Shown here: positions 1-9,474 of the stretch, in pieces
Layout of the letters: the number at the start of each line of letters is the position of its first letter
Numbering within the stretch: position 1 is the first letter of the stretch
Assembly (NCBI RefSeq): GCF_026241335.1
Contig: NZ_JAPHAV010000006.1
Location: forward strand, 62,001 to 126,000
DNA length: 64,000 nt
Direction of reading: 5' to 3'
Source of the DNA: Ochrobactrum chromiisoli
GTDB lineage: Bacteria; Pseudomonadota; Alphaproteobacteria; Rhizobiales; Rhizobiaceae
Translations under genes and position numbers: made by a program
The notes under the pieces: generated by a model
Database searches by the model: none
Seen by the model: the letters and a program-made list of their open reading frames with translations, nothing else
What the model was told of the DNA's origin: nothing

Positions 1-37
1 AAAATGCTGATTGCGGCATAATCCCGAGGATCATAAC

Positions 38-67
38 AAAACCCGCGCACTCAGAACGCGGGTTTTT
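38..67 (+). terminator. Rho-independent terminator of a gene left of the window
   Basis: The 8-base arm AACCCGCG (40-47) pairs with CGCGGGTT (57-64) and is followed by a run of T. It ends a plus-strand transcript whose gene lies before base 1. Confidence 0.75.
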
Positions 68-264
68 CTTTTAAATCATAGTGATAGCCCTGCGTGATGA
101 ATCAAATCATCAACATGGAGCCACGATCTACCCTTCACGCACCAGCGCCATTTTGCAACGAAGATGTTTCGGTCGTCTCGTGCCGTGATTATGTCGTAGA
201 ATGACAATTGTGGGCCGGGCGCAGCCACTATGATTCCATCAAATACAAAATGGGATCGCATGAA

Positions 265-2826
265 ATGGCAGAGTTTCCTAAAAAGGCAAAAGTGGTCATT
301 GTCGGGCTTGGTGGAATTGTCGGAGCATCCGTCGTCCACCACCTGATCGAACGGGGATGGGACGACATTGTCGGCATCGACAAATCCGGCATCCCCACGG
401 ACATTGGTTCCACCGCACACGCATCTGATTTCTGCTATGCGACAAGCCATGATTTCCTGTCATGCTGGACGACGCTCTATTCCATCGATTTCTATGAAAA
501 AATGGGCCATTACGCCCGCGTCGGCGGTATTGAAGTTGCCCGCGTCGGCGACGATGCCCGAATGGAAGAGCTCAAGCGCAAGGTCGCATCCGGCAAAGCC
601 TTTGGTACGCGGGCTCGCCTGATGGAGCCATCCGAAGTCAAAGAAAAATTTCCACTGATCGAAGAAAGCCTTGTTCAAGGCGGTTTGTGGGACCCGGATG
701 CAGGCCTTGTTATTCCACGCTCGCAAACAGTTGCAGGCAGATTGATTGATCAGGCGGAAAATGCGGGAAAGCTTAAAAGCTTTGCAAACACACCCGCTCA
801 GTCGCTCATCGTTGAAAATGGACGCATCAAGGGCGTTGTCACCCATCGTGGTACAATCGAAGCCGACTATGTGGTGGTTTGCGCCGGTCTCTGGGGCCGG
901 CTGATTGCCGAAATGGTTGGCGAAGACCTGCCCGTCATGCCCATTGATCATCCGCTGACCTTCTTCGGCCCCTATAATGCGTTTGCCGGAACCGGCAAGG
1001 AAATTGGCTGGCCACTTTTGCGCGATCAGGGCAATTCGGCCTATATGCGTGACACCGGCGACCCAAAGACCGCCGAAGGTGGTCAAATTGAGTGGGGCTA
1101 CTACGAGGAAACCAATCCGCGCCTCTGCCACCCGCGTGACCTTCTTGAAAAACATGAAGCCCGTTTGTCGCCATCACAGCGTGATCTCGACATGGAGCAG
1201 GTTCTTGAACCACTCGAACGCGCCATCGAACTAACCCCCATTCTCGGCGAGCTGGGCTATAATGAAAGCCATTCCTTCAATGGTTTCCTACAGGTAACAA
1301 CCGATGGCGGACCTTCAATCGGCGAAAGCCAGAAAGTCCGTGGCCTCTGGTATGCGGTTGCAATCTGGGTCAAGGACGGCCCCGGCATGGGTAAACTCAT
1401 TGCCGACTGGATGACCGATGGTCGTACAAAAATCGATCATCACGCCATCGACTATTCGCGCTTCTATCCGCACCAGATGACCGAGCAATTCATCTGGGAT
1501 CGCTGCACCGAAACCGCAATGAAGGTTTACAATCCGGCGGTGCATCCGCGTGAGCCCTTTTCCAAAGGCCGCAATATTCGCCGTTCACCGTTCTATGAAC
1601 GGGAAAAGGAACTGGGTGGCCACTTCATGGAACTGGGTGGCTGGGAGCGTGCGCACGGCTATGCAGCCAATGAGCATCTGCTGGAAAAATATGGCGACCG
1701 TATTCCGGTGCGGGAAAATGAGTGGGACAACCGCCATTTCTGGCGCGTTTCCAATGCCGAGCACCTGGCATTGAGTGAAGATTGCGGCATCATCAATCTC
1801 TCGCATTTTGCGATGTACGACATAGAAGGCCCGGATCATGTCGCGCTGATGGAGTGGCTGTGTGCTGCAAAAATCGGCGGTGACGCCAATATCGGAAAGG
1901 GCATTTACACCCACTTTCTCGATGATGAAGGCATGGTGCGCGCCGATTTCACCGTAATGCGCATGGCTGACAGTATGCGTATGATCAACGGCGCCGATGC
2001 CGGTCCCCGCGACTTCCATTACATGCGCCGCGTTGCTGAAGATAAGGGTTTTGATGTCACCATCACCGATGTTACAGAAAAATACGCCACCATCGGCATC
2101 TGGGGACCAAACGCCCGCGATAATCTCAAGAAGGTTGTCGAAAATCCGGAAGGTCTTGATATTGACAACTTTGCCTTTGCCGCCATCAAGCCGATCCGTA
2201 TTGCGGGCAAGGATGTAACCGCCTTCCGCATTTCCTATGTCGGTGAACAGGGTTGGGAATTGCACATGCGCTATGAAGACGGCCTCGCCATATGGGATGC
2301 GCTGCGTTCAACCGGCGCAATTGCGGTTGGTGTTGAAACCTATGCCAATAGCCGCCGGATGGAAAAAAGCCTGCGTCTCCAAAATGCGGATCTGCTCACC
2401 GAATATAATCTTCTTGAAGCGGATCTCGCTCGCCCAAAGGTCAAGGAGGCAGACTTCCGCGGCAAGGCAAAGCATCTGGAGTATAAGGCCCGCGATCATC
2501 AACCAGCCATGCTCTGCACGCTGGTTATGACAGAAAATGTCGATTCCAAAGGCGTCAAACGCTATCCGGTCGGCATTCTACCGGTCCTTGATCCTGAAAC
2601 GGGAGAAACGCTGATCGATGAACTCGGTCGCCGGTCCTTCACCTCGTCCATCGCCTACGGCCCGAGCATCGGCAAGAACATCGCGCTTGCTTATCTGCCT
2701 TGGTCCTATTGTCAGCAAGGGCGAAAGCTGAATGTCGAATATTTCGGCGAAACGTATCCGGTGGAGGTTGTATCGATTGGCTATAAGCCACTCTACGATC
2801 CAGAAAATCTCAAGCCGCGAAGCTGA
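265..2826 (+). CDS. FAD-dependent oxidoreductase with GcvT-type folate-binding domains (dimethylglycine/sarcosine dehydrogenase family)
   Basis: 853 aa from this start. The N-terminal half is a DAO-type FAD domain with a dinucleotide-binding loop GLGGIVG at residues 14-20. The C-terminal half has the layout of the glycine cleavage T protein (aminomethyltransferase fold plus C-terminal barrel), as in dimethylglycine and sarcosine dehydrogenases, which oxidise N-methyl groups and pass the one-carbon unit to tetrahydrofolate. The exact substrate cannot be read from the sequence. The frame is open upstream to 208, with another ATG at 250. I chose 265 because homologous FAD domains begin shortly before the GxG loop, but no strong ribosome binding site decides it. 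The gene stands alone between two terminators. Confidence 0.85.
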   Translation: MAEFPKKAKVVIVGLGGIVGASVVHHLIERGWDDIVGIDKSGIPTDIGSTAHASDFCYATSHDFLSCWTTLYSIDFYEKMGHYARVGGIEVARVGDDARMEELKRKVASGKAFGTRARLMEPSEVKEKFPLIEESLVQGGLWDPDAGLVIPRSQTVAGRLIDQAENAGKLKSFANTPAQSLIVENGRIKGVVTHRGTIEADYVVVCAGLWGRLIAEMVGEDLPVMPIDHPLTFFGPYNAFAGTGKEIGWPLLRDQGNSAYMRDTGDPKTAEGGQIEWGYYEETNPRLCHPRDLLEKHEARLSPSQRDLDMEQVLEPLERAIELTPILGELGYNESHSFNGFLQVTTDGGPSIGESQKVRGLWYAVAIWVKDGPGMGKLIADWMTDGRTKIDHHAIDYSRFYPHQMTEQFIWDRCTETAMKVYNPAVHPREPFSKGRNIRRSPFYEREKELGGHFMELGGWERAHGYAANEHLLEKYGDRIPVRENEWDNRHFWRVSNAEHLALSEDCGIINLSHFAMYDIEGPDHVALMEWLCAAKIGGDANIGKGIYTHFLDDEGMVRADFTVMRMADSMRMINGADAGPRDFHYMRRVAEDKGFDVTITDVTEKYATIGIWGPNARDNLKKVVENPEGLDIDNFAFAAIKPIRIAGKDVTAFRISYVGEQGWELHMRYEDGLAIWDALRSTGAIAVGVETYANSRRMEKSLRLQNADLLTEYNLLEADLARPKVKEADFRGKAKHLEYKARDHQPAMLCTLVMTENVDSKGVKRYPVGILPVLDPETGETLIDELGRRSFTSSIAYGPSIGKNIALAYLPWSYCQQGRKLNVEYFGETYPVEVVSIGYKPLYDPENLKPRS

Positions 2827-2850
2827 TATAATCATTTAAAAGGTGCAAAA

Positions 2851-2875
2851 AGCCGGGGCAAACCCCGGCTTTTTA
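2851..2875. terminator. Bidirectional terminator between convergent genes
   Basis: AGCCGGGG (2851-2858) pairs with CCCCGGCT (2863-2870), flanked by A on the left and T on the right. It can serve the oxidoreductase on the plus strand and the small exported protein gene on the minus strand. Confidence 0.8.
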
Positions 2876-2891
2876 TCAACGTAATCTGAAC

Positions 2892-3182
2892 TTATTGAAA
2901 CGATGCCTTGCCGCCAGAAATAACGATCTTTTCATCGCCCTTCAGCGCCTCACGGTCACCGTTCGGGAAGGTCACAAAGCAACCACCATCGCAAAAATCG
3001 ACTGTTTCGGCTGGTGCTATCAGCATTTCACGCTTTGACGCGCCTTCAGTGACGACGATGGTCTGAGCGGCGCTATCATTGTTCGATACGGTTGCAGCAT
3101 AAAGGCCTGGCATGGAAAACGAAAGTGCGAGCACCGCACCAAGCGCAACCTTGCCAGCATAATTGACCTGAGTTCTGTTCAT
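2892..3182 (-). CDS. Small exported protein of unknown function
   Basis: 96 aa. Residues 1-30 form a signal peptide: basic start, hydrophobic core, then LYA-A as a likely cleavage site. The mature part of about 66 residues is polar and carries two cysteines in CDGGC, close enough to be a redox pair or a metal site. No family is recognised. It is convergent with the FAD oxidoreductase and downstream of the MscS-type channel gene on the same strand, with about 130 bases between them, so cotranscription is possible but not shown. The signal peptide and clean reading frame between signals support a real gene. Confidence 0.65.
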   Translation of the reverse strand: MNRTQVNYAGKVALGAVLALSFSMPGLYAATVSNNDSAAQTIVVTEGASKREMLIAPAETVDFCDGGCFVTFPNGDREALKGDEKIVISGGKASFQ

Positions 3183-3311
3183 ATCGTTTCAGCGCTTCCG
3201 CTGCTCCCGCTATAAGCCGAAAATTCGGCCCCCTTGCTCTGAGACAGTTCAACTGCCTCTTTTCACGACCACTTATAAGACTTCAAAGCTGAACTGCAAC
3301 TGAACGCACCT

Positions 3312-5891
3312 TCATACCTTGTCGTCATGCTGCGGCTTATCACCCTCGCCCGGCTTGTCCTTGCGCAGTTTTGCGCCGCGTGATCTGTCCTTCTCGATAA
3401 TCTCGGAAACTCTTTCGATTTCAGAAACGCCAAGCACCAGATTGGTTGCAGACGACGAAAATGGAATTCCTTCAGCATGAAAACGTTCGACAATCTGGAA
3501 TCGCAACTCGTTCTTGATGGAACCCGTAGACGTAATATCTGCGACATGCGCATAAACGTCGAAAATCATTAATGAATCCGTCACACTCTGAAAGGCCACA
3601 AACGGCTCCGGATTTTTCAAAATGGACGGATGACCGCGAATAATTTCAGACAGAAGTGCGTGAACACGGCGAGGATCGTCAGTGTAAGCGGCCTGCACAT
3701 TGATATCAATGCGACCAAGCTTGTTGCGTAGCGTCCAGTTACCGACATTACCGTTGATGAGCGTAGAGTTTGGAACAACAATCGACTGCTTCTGGAAAGT
3801 TTCCACTTCCGTTGCGCGAACGCTGATTTTCTTGACAATACCGCTGACGGTACCCGCCTCGACCCAGTCACCAACCTTAAAAGGGCGCTCTGCAAGAAGA
3901 ATAAGGCCGGAAACAAAATTCTGCACGATGTTCTGAAGGCCAAAACCGATACCAAGCGAGAGACCGCCGGCGATCAGGGCAAGGCTTGAAAGATTAAAAC
4001 CCGCAGCCGACACTGCAATCAGCGCCGCCAACACCAACCCGACATATCCGACAACAGTACGGATCGAGTTACGGACGCCCGAGTCAACACGTCCACGCGC
4101 GAGAACTTTGCTATCCAGCCAGTTCTGAAACCAGTGGGTCAATAGATAGACGATGAAGAACAAGGAAATCCCGGTCAAAATCCCCATAAGTGATATGGAA
4201 ATGCTGCCGATCTGGAAACCCGTCATCCAATGATAGAACGTGTTCTTAAGCTCGGACCACTGGAATCCGAACTGCATCAACACCAGCGGAATGCCAATCA
4301 GCGCCACCGCGAGATTGATGAGGATACCAACAACAAGACCGAGTTGGTCAAGCTTTGCCTCATCAAAATGAAACCGTTCGCGCAAAATCCGCCCAATGGG
4401 GCTGGATGCGAAAGCCTGCTCTTCGGAAATGGCGCGCCCCGTGAGAAAACCAAGATACATCGTCACAAGAAATGCGCCGGTAACCACAATCTGTTGCGCC
4501 ATAAACCGGGCCAGGCCGATAAAGCCAAGTCCGGCCGCAACAATTGGTACAAGACCAAGAAGCAACAGAAATATCCTGAATGCTTTAGGCCAGGGACGAA
4601 CAGCTTCTCCGGGGATCTTCTCAATCGGCTTGAGAAACGCAATAACCAGTATCAATACGCCAATAACAACAGTCGAAAGCAGGCTTTTCGCCATCGTCAG
4701 TGACAAGGGTGACGACAGCACCTGATTAACTTTGCTGAAAAACGAATCCAGCCCATTGATCAGTGCTATGCCGGTAATCAGCCAGACCAATGCCCGGCCC
4801 GGACGCGGAGCGATAGGCACCAAACGCCATGCAGGCGTATAAGGACTGATACACGCAAATGCCAACCGGCTGATAAAGAAGACAATGCCCAAGACGATAA
4901 ACAGCGATTGCAGGAGTGCACCAATATCAGGTCTGAGCACATTAAAATAATCGAGACAAAAATAGGTCGTTGCAAGAAAAACAGCGACCGCCCCCGAAGG
5001 GATAGCGGTGGACCAGAAGGCAACCGATAAGCGGCTCAGATAAGAAGGGGCTTCATTGTTGACGTCACGTTCATAAAGCGAACCCAGAGCCCGCCGCGCG
5101 CCAAGCTGAATAATCAACGCCGCGATGAGCGCAAAGAACGCGGCAGCCAGAAATGAATTCAGCTTGAAGGTAAAAACGAAACGCCACCATGATTTCACGA
5201 TGCTCCACAGCGAAATCATCTGATTCCCGGCAGCGGAAGACACTTCGGAGCCGAGTGTAAGATCAAGGTTGACACGCTGGGACAATGTTTGCGTGAAAAG
5301 ATCACGCCGCATATTGCTGATTTTTGCCGACATCTGATTGACGGCCAGCGATGCATCTTCGGTTTCACCGATAACCGCGTTGATTTCGGCCTTTTCTGCA
5401 ACCAGTCGCGCCCGCTCTTCAGCAACGATTGCAGGCTCTGCCGGTTGATCGCCGGAAGGTGCGGCACCCAGTTGCTCAAGACGTGTGTTGATTTCCGTCA
5501 GGCGAGGACGAAAAGCGACACCGGCATCAAGCAACTTCTTCGAAAGCGCATCGAGCTGAAGCTTAAAATTCGCAAGCGATTCATCGTTGGTTGCAGATTT
5601 CTGCAACTGATCACTGATCGTCTTCGTCTGCTGTTTCAGATCATTGATAACAGGCTTTTGCTGCTGAACGACACTGGATACAGGTGCACCACTATCCACC
5701 GTAGGGGCGGATGCGGGTGCGGACGATGGTGCCGTTTCGGCCTGCTCCGCTTGCGGCTGTTGCAGCTTGCTATCCTGAGCAAGAGCGTTATCGAACGCCC
5801 CAAGCAGAAAGGCAACACCAGTCACGGCAAAGGCAAAAGCACGGAACGTCGATAAATATGCCAATTTAGAACTCTGCTGTTTTACAAACAC
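3312..5891 (-). CDS. Large MscS-family mechanosensitive channel with N-terminal periplasmic domain (DUF3772 type)
   Basis: 859 aa, much longer than the small-conductance MscS. The N-terminus is a signal-like segment ending ALAQ. About 190 residues follow that are rich in Gln, Ala and Glu with coiled-coil character (DUF3772-type periplasmic part), then about ten membrane segments. The conserved MscS pore helix and beta domain lie near residues 640-740, including the Gly/Ala-rich stretch LGIGFGLQNIVQNFVSG and PFKVGDWVE. The tail is very basic and charged. Proteins of this kind open under membrane tension and protect against hypo-osmotic shock. The start is a GTG with no clear Shine-Dalgarno sequence, so the N-terminus is uncertain. 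Confidence 0.88.
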   Translation of the reverse strand: MFVKQQSSKLAYLSTFRAFAFAVTGVAFLLGAFDNALAQDSKLQQPQAEQAETAPSSAPASAPTVDSGAPVSSVVQQQKPVINDLKQQTKTISDQLQKSATNDESLANFKLQLDALSKKLLDAGVAFRPRLTEINTRLEQLGAAPSGDQPAEPAIVAEERARLVAEKAEINAVIGETEDASLAVNQMSAKISNMRRDLFTQTLSQRVNLDLTLGSEVSSAAGNQMISLWSIVKSWWRFVFTFKLNSFLAAAFFALIAALIIQLGARRALGSLYERDVNNEAPSYLSRLSVAFWSTAIPSGAVAVFLATTYFCLDYFNVLRPDIGALLQSLFIVLGIVFFISRLAFACISPYTPAWRLVPIAPRPGRALVWLITGIALINGLDSFFSKVNQVLSSPLSLTMAKSLLSTVVIGVLILVIAFLKPIEKIPGEAVRPWPKAFRIFLLLLGLVPIVAAGLGFIGLARFMAQQIVVTGAFLVTMYLGFLTGRAISEEQAFASSPIGRILRERFHFDEAKLDQLGLVVGILINLAVALIGIPLVLMQFGFQWSELKNTFYHWMTGFQIGSISISLMGILTGISLFFIVYLLTHWFQNWLDSKVLARGRVDSGVRNSIRTVVGYVGLVLAALIAVSAAGFNLSSLALIAGGLSLGIGFGLQNIVQNFVSGLILLAERPFKVGDWVEAGTVSGIVKKISVRATEVETFQKQSIVVPNSTLINGNVGNWTLRNKLGRIDINVQAAYTDDPRRVHALLSEIIRGHPSILKNPEPFVAFQSVTDSLMIFDVYAHVADITSTGSIKNELRFQIVERFHAEGIPFSSSATNLVLGVSEIERVSEIIEKDRSRGAKLRKDKPGEGDKPQHDDKV

Positions 5892-6326
5892 GGGGGAACA
5901 AAAAGCGTGCGATCGTGGAAGCGATACTAATGCATAATCCGACCGAAGTGAAACAAGGATCGATAAGATTATGCATCAAATAAAAGGGTTTAGAGCGCCG
6001 ATTTGATTCAATCGACCAAACGCGCTCTCAAGCATGCATGCCCAAAGTGAGAACCGTTTTGGAACAAAGATATGCAAAAAACAAAAGCCAAACCGTGTCA
6101 TCTTATCACCATAAAATACGGCGCGGATTGGGCCTTATAAAGAGTATGGCATTGGGCAGAAACAGAAAAGGATTCCAATTTGTGAAACGATGCTGTAGTT
6201 GTCTGGGCGAAGTCCCCAAAAGTCGGCAGACTTTTCAGGGTTGAGATTTACGGTAAAGCCGCTCCGGCACCAGGTCATTTTTGCGGAAAGACTTAAAGGG
6301 AAAGTCCAGGCATTTTGATAAAGGGC
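5892..6326. other. 435-base gene-free stretch with two palindromic elements
   Basis: ATGCATAATC (5930-5939) is repeated inverted as GATTATGCAT (5967-5976). Just after it, a second element has arms GAGCGC/GCGCTC around 5993 and 6022, enclosing TTGATTCAATCGACC. The second resembles the element at about 16330-16376 and looks like a Brucellaceae intergenic repeat. I see no convincing gene here. Confidence 0.5.
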
Positions 6327-6746
6327 ATGAAGAACAGGATTGAGCATATTGATCGTTACAAGCAGCATGGCTTCATGCTATTTGTAACGTGTGTCCTGTC
6401 ATTTACTGCCTTTATTTTTGCTGTGGACCTCTCAGCGCTCGCCGATGACGCGGGGCAGAATACGCCAAAAAGCATGGCAGCACAGCAGGTTGCAGACGCA
6501 CCTGCCATACCCACGCGCCAGCAATCGACGCCGGCGCCGCAGCCGATGCGCGCTGTCCTTGCTCAAGCAGCCGCGGCAAAAATTAAAGCAGCCCATTCCA
6601 GCGGCAAAAGCGCAGCGCTAGCGGCTCAGCCAAACCAGCTGGCCTTTTTTGACGCAAAACCCGTCGAAGCTGCAAGCGCCTCCAAGTTTTTAAGACTTTC
6701 ACGAAGCACATATTCCCAAGTGCGCGCGCCACCACAAAGCGCCTGA
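6327..6746 (+). CDS. Unrecognised Ala/Pro/Gln-rich ORF upstream of secDF
   Basis: 139 aa from this ATG. A basic N-terminus is followed by a hydrophobic segment (about residues 16-34) and then by a low-complexity Ala-, Pro- and Gln-rich region. That is consistent with a signal-anchored or secreted protein, but composition alone can mimic this. No family is recognised; in particular it is not YajC, the usual neighbour of secD. The AAAGG before the ATG is too close to be a good ribosome binding site, and an ATG at 6375 is an alternative. It is read toward secDF, 115 bases away. Confidence 0.35.
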   Translation: MKNRIEHIDRYKQHGFMLFVTCVLSFTAFIFAVDLSALADDAGQNTPKSMAAQQVADAPAIPTRQQSTPAPQPMRAVLAQAAAAKIKAAHSSGKSAALAAQPNQLAFFDAKPVEAASASKFLRLSRSTYSQVRAPPQSA

Positions 6747-6861
6747 AAACCATCATGGCGATTGGCAATATCCAATCCTGAATCATTTACGAAGAAATGC
6801 GCGCTAGGCTTTTGTATTCTATACGAAATTTACACGTGCTCAATATCTGGAATTTCAACTC

Positions 6862-9396
6862 ATGCGTACTTCTAAATGGGTCGCTGTGCTTTATGGCCTG
6901 ATCGTTTTGATCGGCGTCATCATCGCCTTGCCCAATTTCTTCACAAAGCCACAACTTGAGGCGTTGCCGTCGTGGTTCCCAAAGCGGCAGGTGACGCTTG
7001 GTCTCGATCTGAGTGGTGGCTCCTATCTCGTCCTTGAAGTGGATGCGGCCAGCCTCAAAAAAGATCGTATGCGGGCGCTGCTCGACGATGCACGCAGCAA
7101 GCTGCGCGCTGAACGCATTCAACCACAATCGATCCGTGCCGTTGGTGATGCGGTTATTGTCACAATCCCTGATGCCGATCAGCGTGCAAAAGCCGATACA
7201 GCGCTTAAAACACTGATTTCACAGGTCAACACCACAGGCTTCGGAACTGCGATCAACGATATTGATGTTACCACCAGTGACAATCAAATCCGCCTGACGC
7301 TGACAGAGGCCGGCTTCACCTATCGTCTTGATGCGGCATTGCAGCAGAGCCTTGAAATCATTCGTCAGCGTGTGGATCAGGTCGGTGTTGCCGAACCTTC
7401 AATCCAGCGCGTTGGCTCTGACCGTATCGTTGTTCAGCTTCCGGGCCTGCAGGACCCGGCCCATCTTCGTCAGCTTCTTGGAAGCACTGCGAAGATGAGC
7501 TTCCATATGGTCGCGGACGTCAATCCGAATGATCCGCCACCACCCGGTGTCACCATTCTGCCGGATTCCAAAGACCCGAACATCAAATACCCGATCGAAG
7601 ATCAGATCGCACTTTCTGGCGAACGCCTGACCGATGCGCGTGCAGGCTTTGATCCGCGCACCAATGAGCCAATCGTGTCGTTCCGCTTCGACAGCCTTGG
7701 CGCGCGTCAGTTTGCGGACATCACGACCAAGAATGTGGGCCGTCCATTCGCCATCGTTCTTGACGACAAGGTCCTGACCGCACCGCGTATCAATGAGCCG
7801 ATCACCGGCGGTTCAGGCCAGATTACCGGCAATTTCACGGTTCAGGACAGTGTCGTTCTGTCGGCGCTGCTGCGTGCAGGTGCTTTGCCTGCTCCGCTGA
7901 CCGTGATTGAAGAACGCACCGTTGGTCCTGACCTTGGCGGCGACGCCATCAAGATGGGGCTTGTTACGGGCATCATCGGCTTCGTCCTCGTAGCCGTCTT
8001 CATCCAGCTCCTCTATGGCGTCTGGGGCACCATCGCCAACGTAGCACTGCTGCTCCATACCTTGTTGACGTTCTCGGCATTGAGCCTGATCGGAGCGACG
8101 CTGACACTGCCGGGTATCGCAGGTATCATTCTGGGTATCGGTATAGCGGTCGACGCGAACATTCTGATTAACGAACGCATACGAGAAGAAACACGCAGAG
8201 GTCTGGGCGCTATGGCGGCCCTCGACAAGGGCTTCCATGCGGCTTTCTCAACCATTGTGGACGCGAATGTCACCTCGCTGATCTCTACCGTGCTTCTCTT
8301 TACATTCGGCACAGGTCCGGTACGCGGTTTCGCGGTTACCATGATGCTGGGTATTGCGATTTCCATGTTCACCGATGTGACGCTCGTTCGCATGGCGATG
8401 GCCTGGTACGTTCGCAAACGTAAGCTCAAGACCCTTGTCATCGAACCATTCCTGAAATTCGTTCCTGAAAAGACGAATATCAGCTTCATGAATGCGCGTT
8501 TTATCGGCATCGCAGTCTCTATCGTGCTTTCGATTGCTTCCATTGGCCTGTTTTTCAAGCCGGGGCTCAATTACGGCATCGACTTCAAGGGCGGTATTCA
8601 GGCTGAAATCGTAACCTCTCAGCCAGCCAATCTGGCACAGTTGCGTGAAAAGCTCAGCGCACTCGGACTGGGCGAAGTTGCCCTTCAGTCTGCGGGAACT
8701 CCGAATGATGTCCTGATCCGCATCCAGCGTCAGGATGGTGGCGAAGAAGCGCAAACCGTTGCAGTCAACAAAATGCGCGATGCTGTGATGGAACTGGACC
8801 CTGGCACAAAGATCGAACGCAGTGAGGTTGTCGGACCGAAAGTCTCCGGTGAACTGGCACGTTCCGGCTTTATTGCCGTGATCTTGTCAGCGCTTGGAAT
8901 GCTCGTCTATCTTTGGTGGCGCTTCGAGTGGTTCTTTGCGATGGGTGCGATCATCACGCTTATCCTCGACACCACAAAAATGGTCGGTTTCTTCGCGCTG
9001 TTCCAGCTCGATTTCAACCTGACGGCCATTGCAGCGCTTCTGACAGCGATCGGTTACTCGGTAAACGATAAGGTCGTGGTTTATGACCGCATGCGTGAAA
9101 ACATGCGTCTTTATAAGTCAAAGCCTCTGCGCGAAATCGTTGACATGAGTATCAATCAGGTGCTGGTGCGCTGTGTTTATACCTCGATGACAACATTCCT
9201 GTGTATGCTCCCGATGGCAATCTGGGGCGGCAGCGCCGTTCATAATTTTGCCGTGCCTATGCTGTTCGGTATCTTTATTGCGACTTCATCGTCGATCTTC
9301 ATCGCAGCACCAATCCTGCTGTTGCTCGGCAACTGGTGGCAGCATCGTCAGCACGCCCATCAGGCGATTGAAGACAGCGCCACAGCGCAGAAATAA
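6862..9396 (+). CDS. secDF: SecDF, fused protein translocase subunit
   Basis: 844 aa, with SecD and SecF joined in one chain. The SecD half opens with one membrane helix (residues 5-27) and the P1 domain (GLDLSGG), followed by the periplasmic head and five helices including GIGIAVDANILINERIREE. The SecF half starts near residue 534, with FKPGLNYGIDFKGG and a second set of helices with the matching motif IGYSVNDKVVVYDRMRE. Both motifs carry the Asp/Arg residues linked to proton-driven pulling of exported proteins through SecYEG. Separate secD and secF are the commoner arrangement; a fusion is known in several lineages. A hairpin follows the stop codon. Confidence 0.97.
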   Translation: MRTSKWVAVLYGLIVLIGVIIALPNFFTKPQLEALPSWFPKRQVTLGLDLSGGSYLVLEVDAASLKKDRMRALLDDARSKLRAERIQPQSIRAVGDAVIVTIPDADQRAKADTALKTLISQVNTTGFGTAINDIDVTTSDNQIRLTLTEAGFTYRLDAALQQSLEIIRQRVDQVGVAEPSIQRVGSDRIVVQLPGLQDPAHLRQLLGSTAKMSFHMVADVNPNDPPPPGVTILPDSKDPNIKYPIEDQIALSGERLTDARAGFDPRTNEPIVSFRFDSLGARQFADITTKNVGRPFAIVLDDKVLTAPRINEPITGGSGQITGNFTVQDSVVLSALLRAGALPAPLTVIEERTVGPDLGGDAIKMGLVTGIIGFVLVAVFIQLLYGVWGTIANVALLLHTLLTFSALSLIGATLTLPGIAGIILGIGIAVDANILINERIREETRRGLGAMAALDKGFHAAFSTIVDANVTSLISTVLLFTFGTGPVRGFAVTMMLGIAISMFTDVTLVRMAMAWYVRKRKLKTLVIEPFLKFVPEKTNISFMNARFIGIAVSIVLSIASIGLFFKPGLNYGIDFKGGIQAEIVTSQPANLAQLREKLSALGLGEVALQSAGTPNDVLIRIQRQDGGEEAQTVAVNKMRDAVMELDPGTKIERSEVVGPKVSGELARSGFIAVILSALGMLVYLWWRFEWFFAMGAIITLILDTTKMVGFFALFQLDFNLTAIAALLTAIGYSVNDKVVVYDRMRENMRLYKSKPLREIVDMSINQVLVRCVYTSMTTFLCMLPMAIWGGSAVHNFAVPMLFGIFIATSSSIFIAAPILLLLGNWWQHRQHAHQAIEDSATAQK

Positions 9397-9402
9397 ACAA
9401 CG

Positions 9403-9432
9403 TGCCGGGCATGGTCTCAATCATGCCCGGCA
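9403..9432 (+). terminator. Stem-loop after secDF
   Basis: A perfect 11-base inverted repeat, TGCCGGGCATG (9403-9413) with CATGCCCGGCA (9422-9432). No T run follows, so it may stabilise the 3' end or work only partly as a terminator. Confidence 0.5.
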
Positions 9433-9474
9433 TCTTGCAAAGCTTAATCAAACTGAAACCGCAAAGACATTCCT

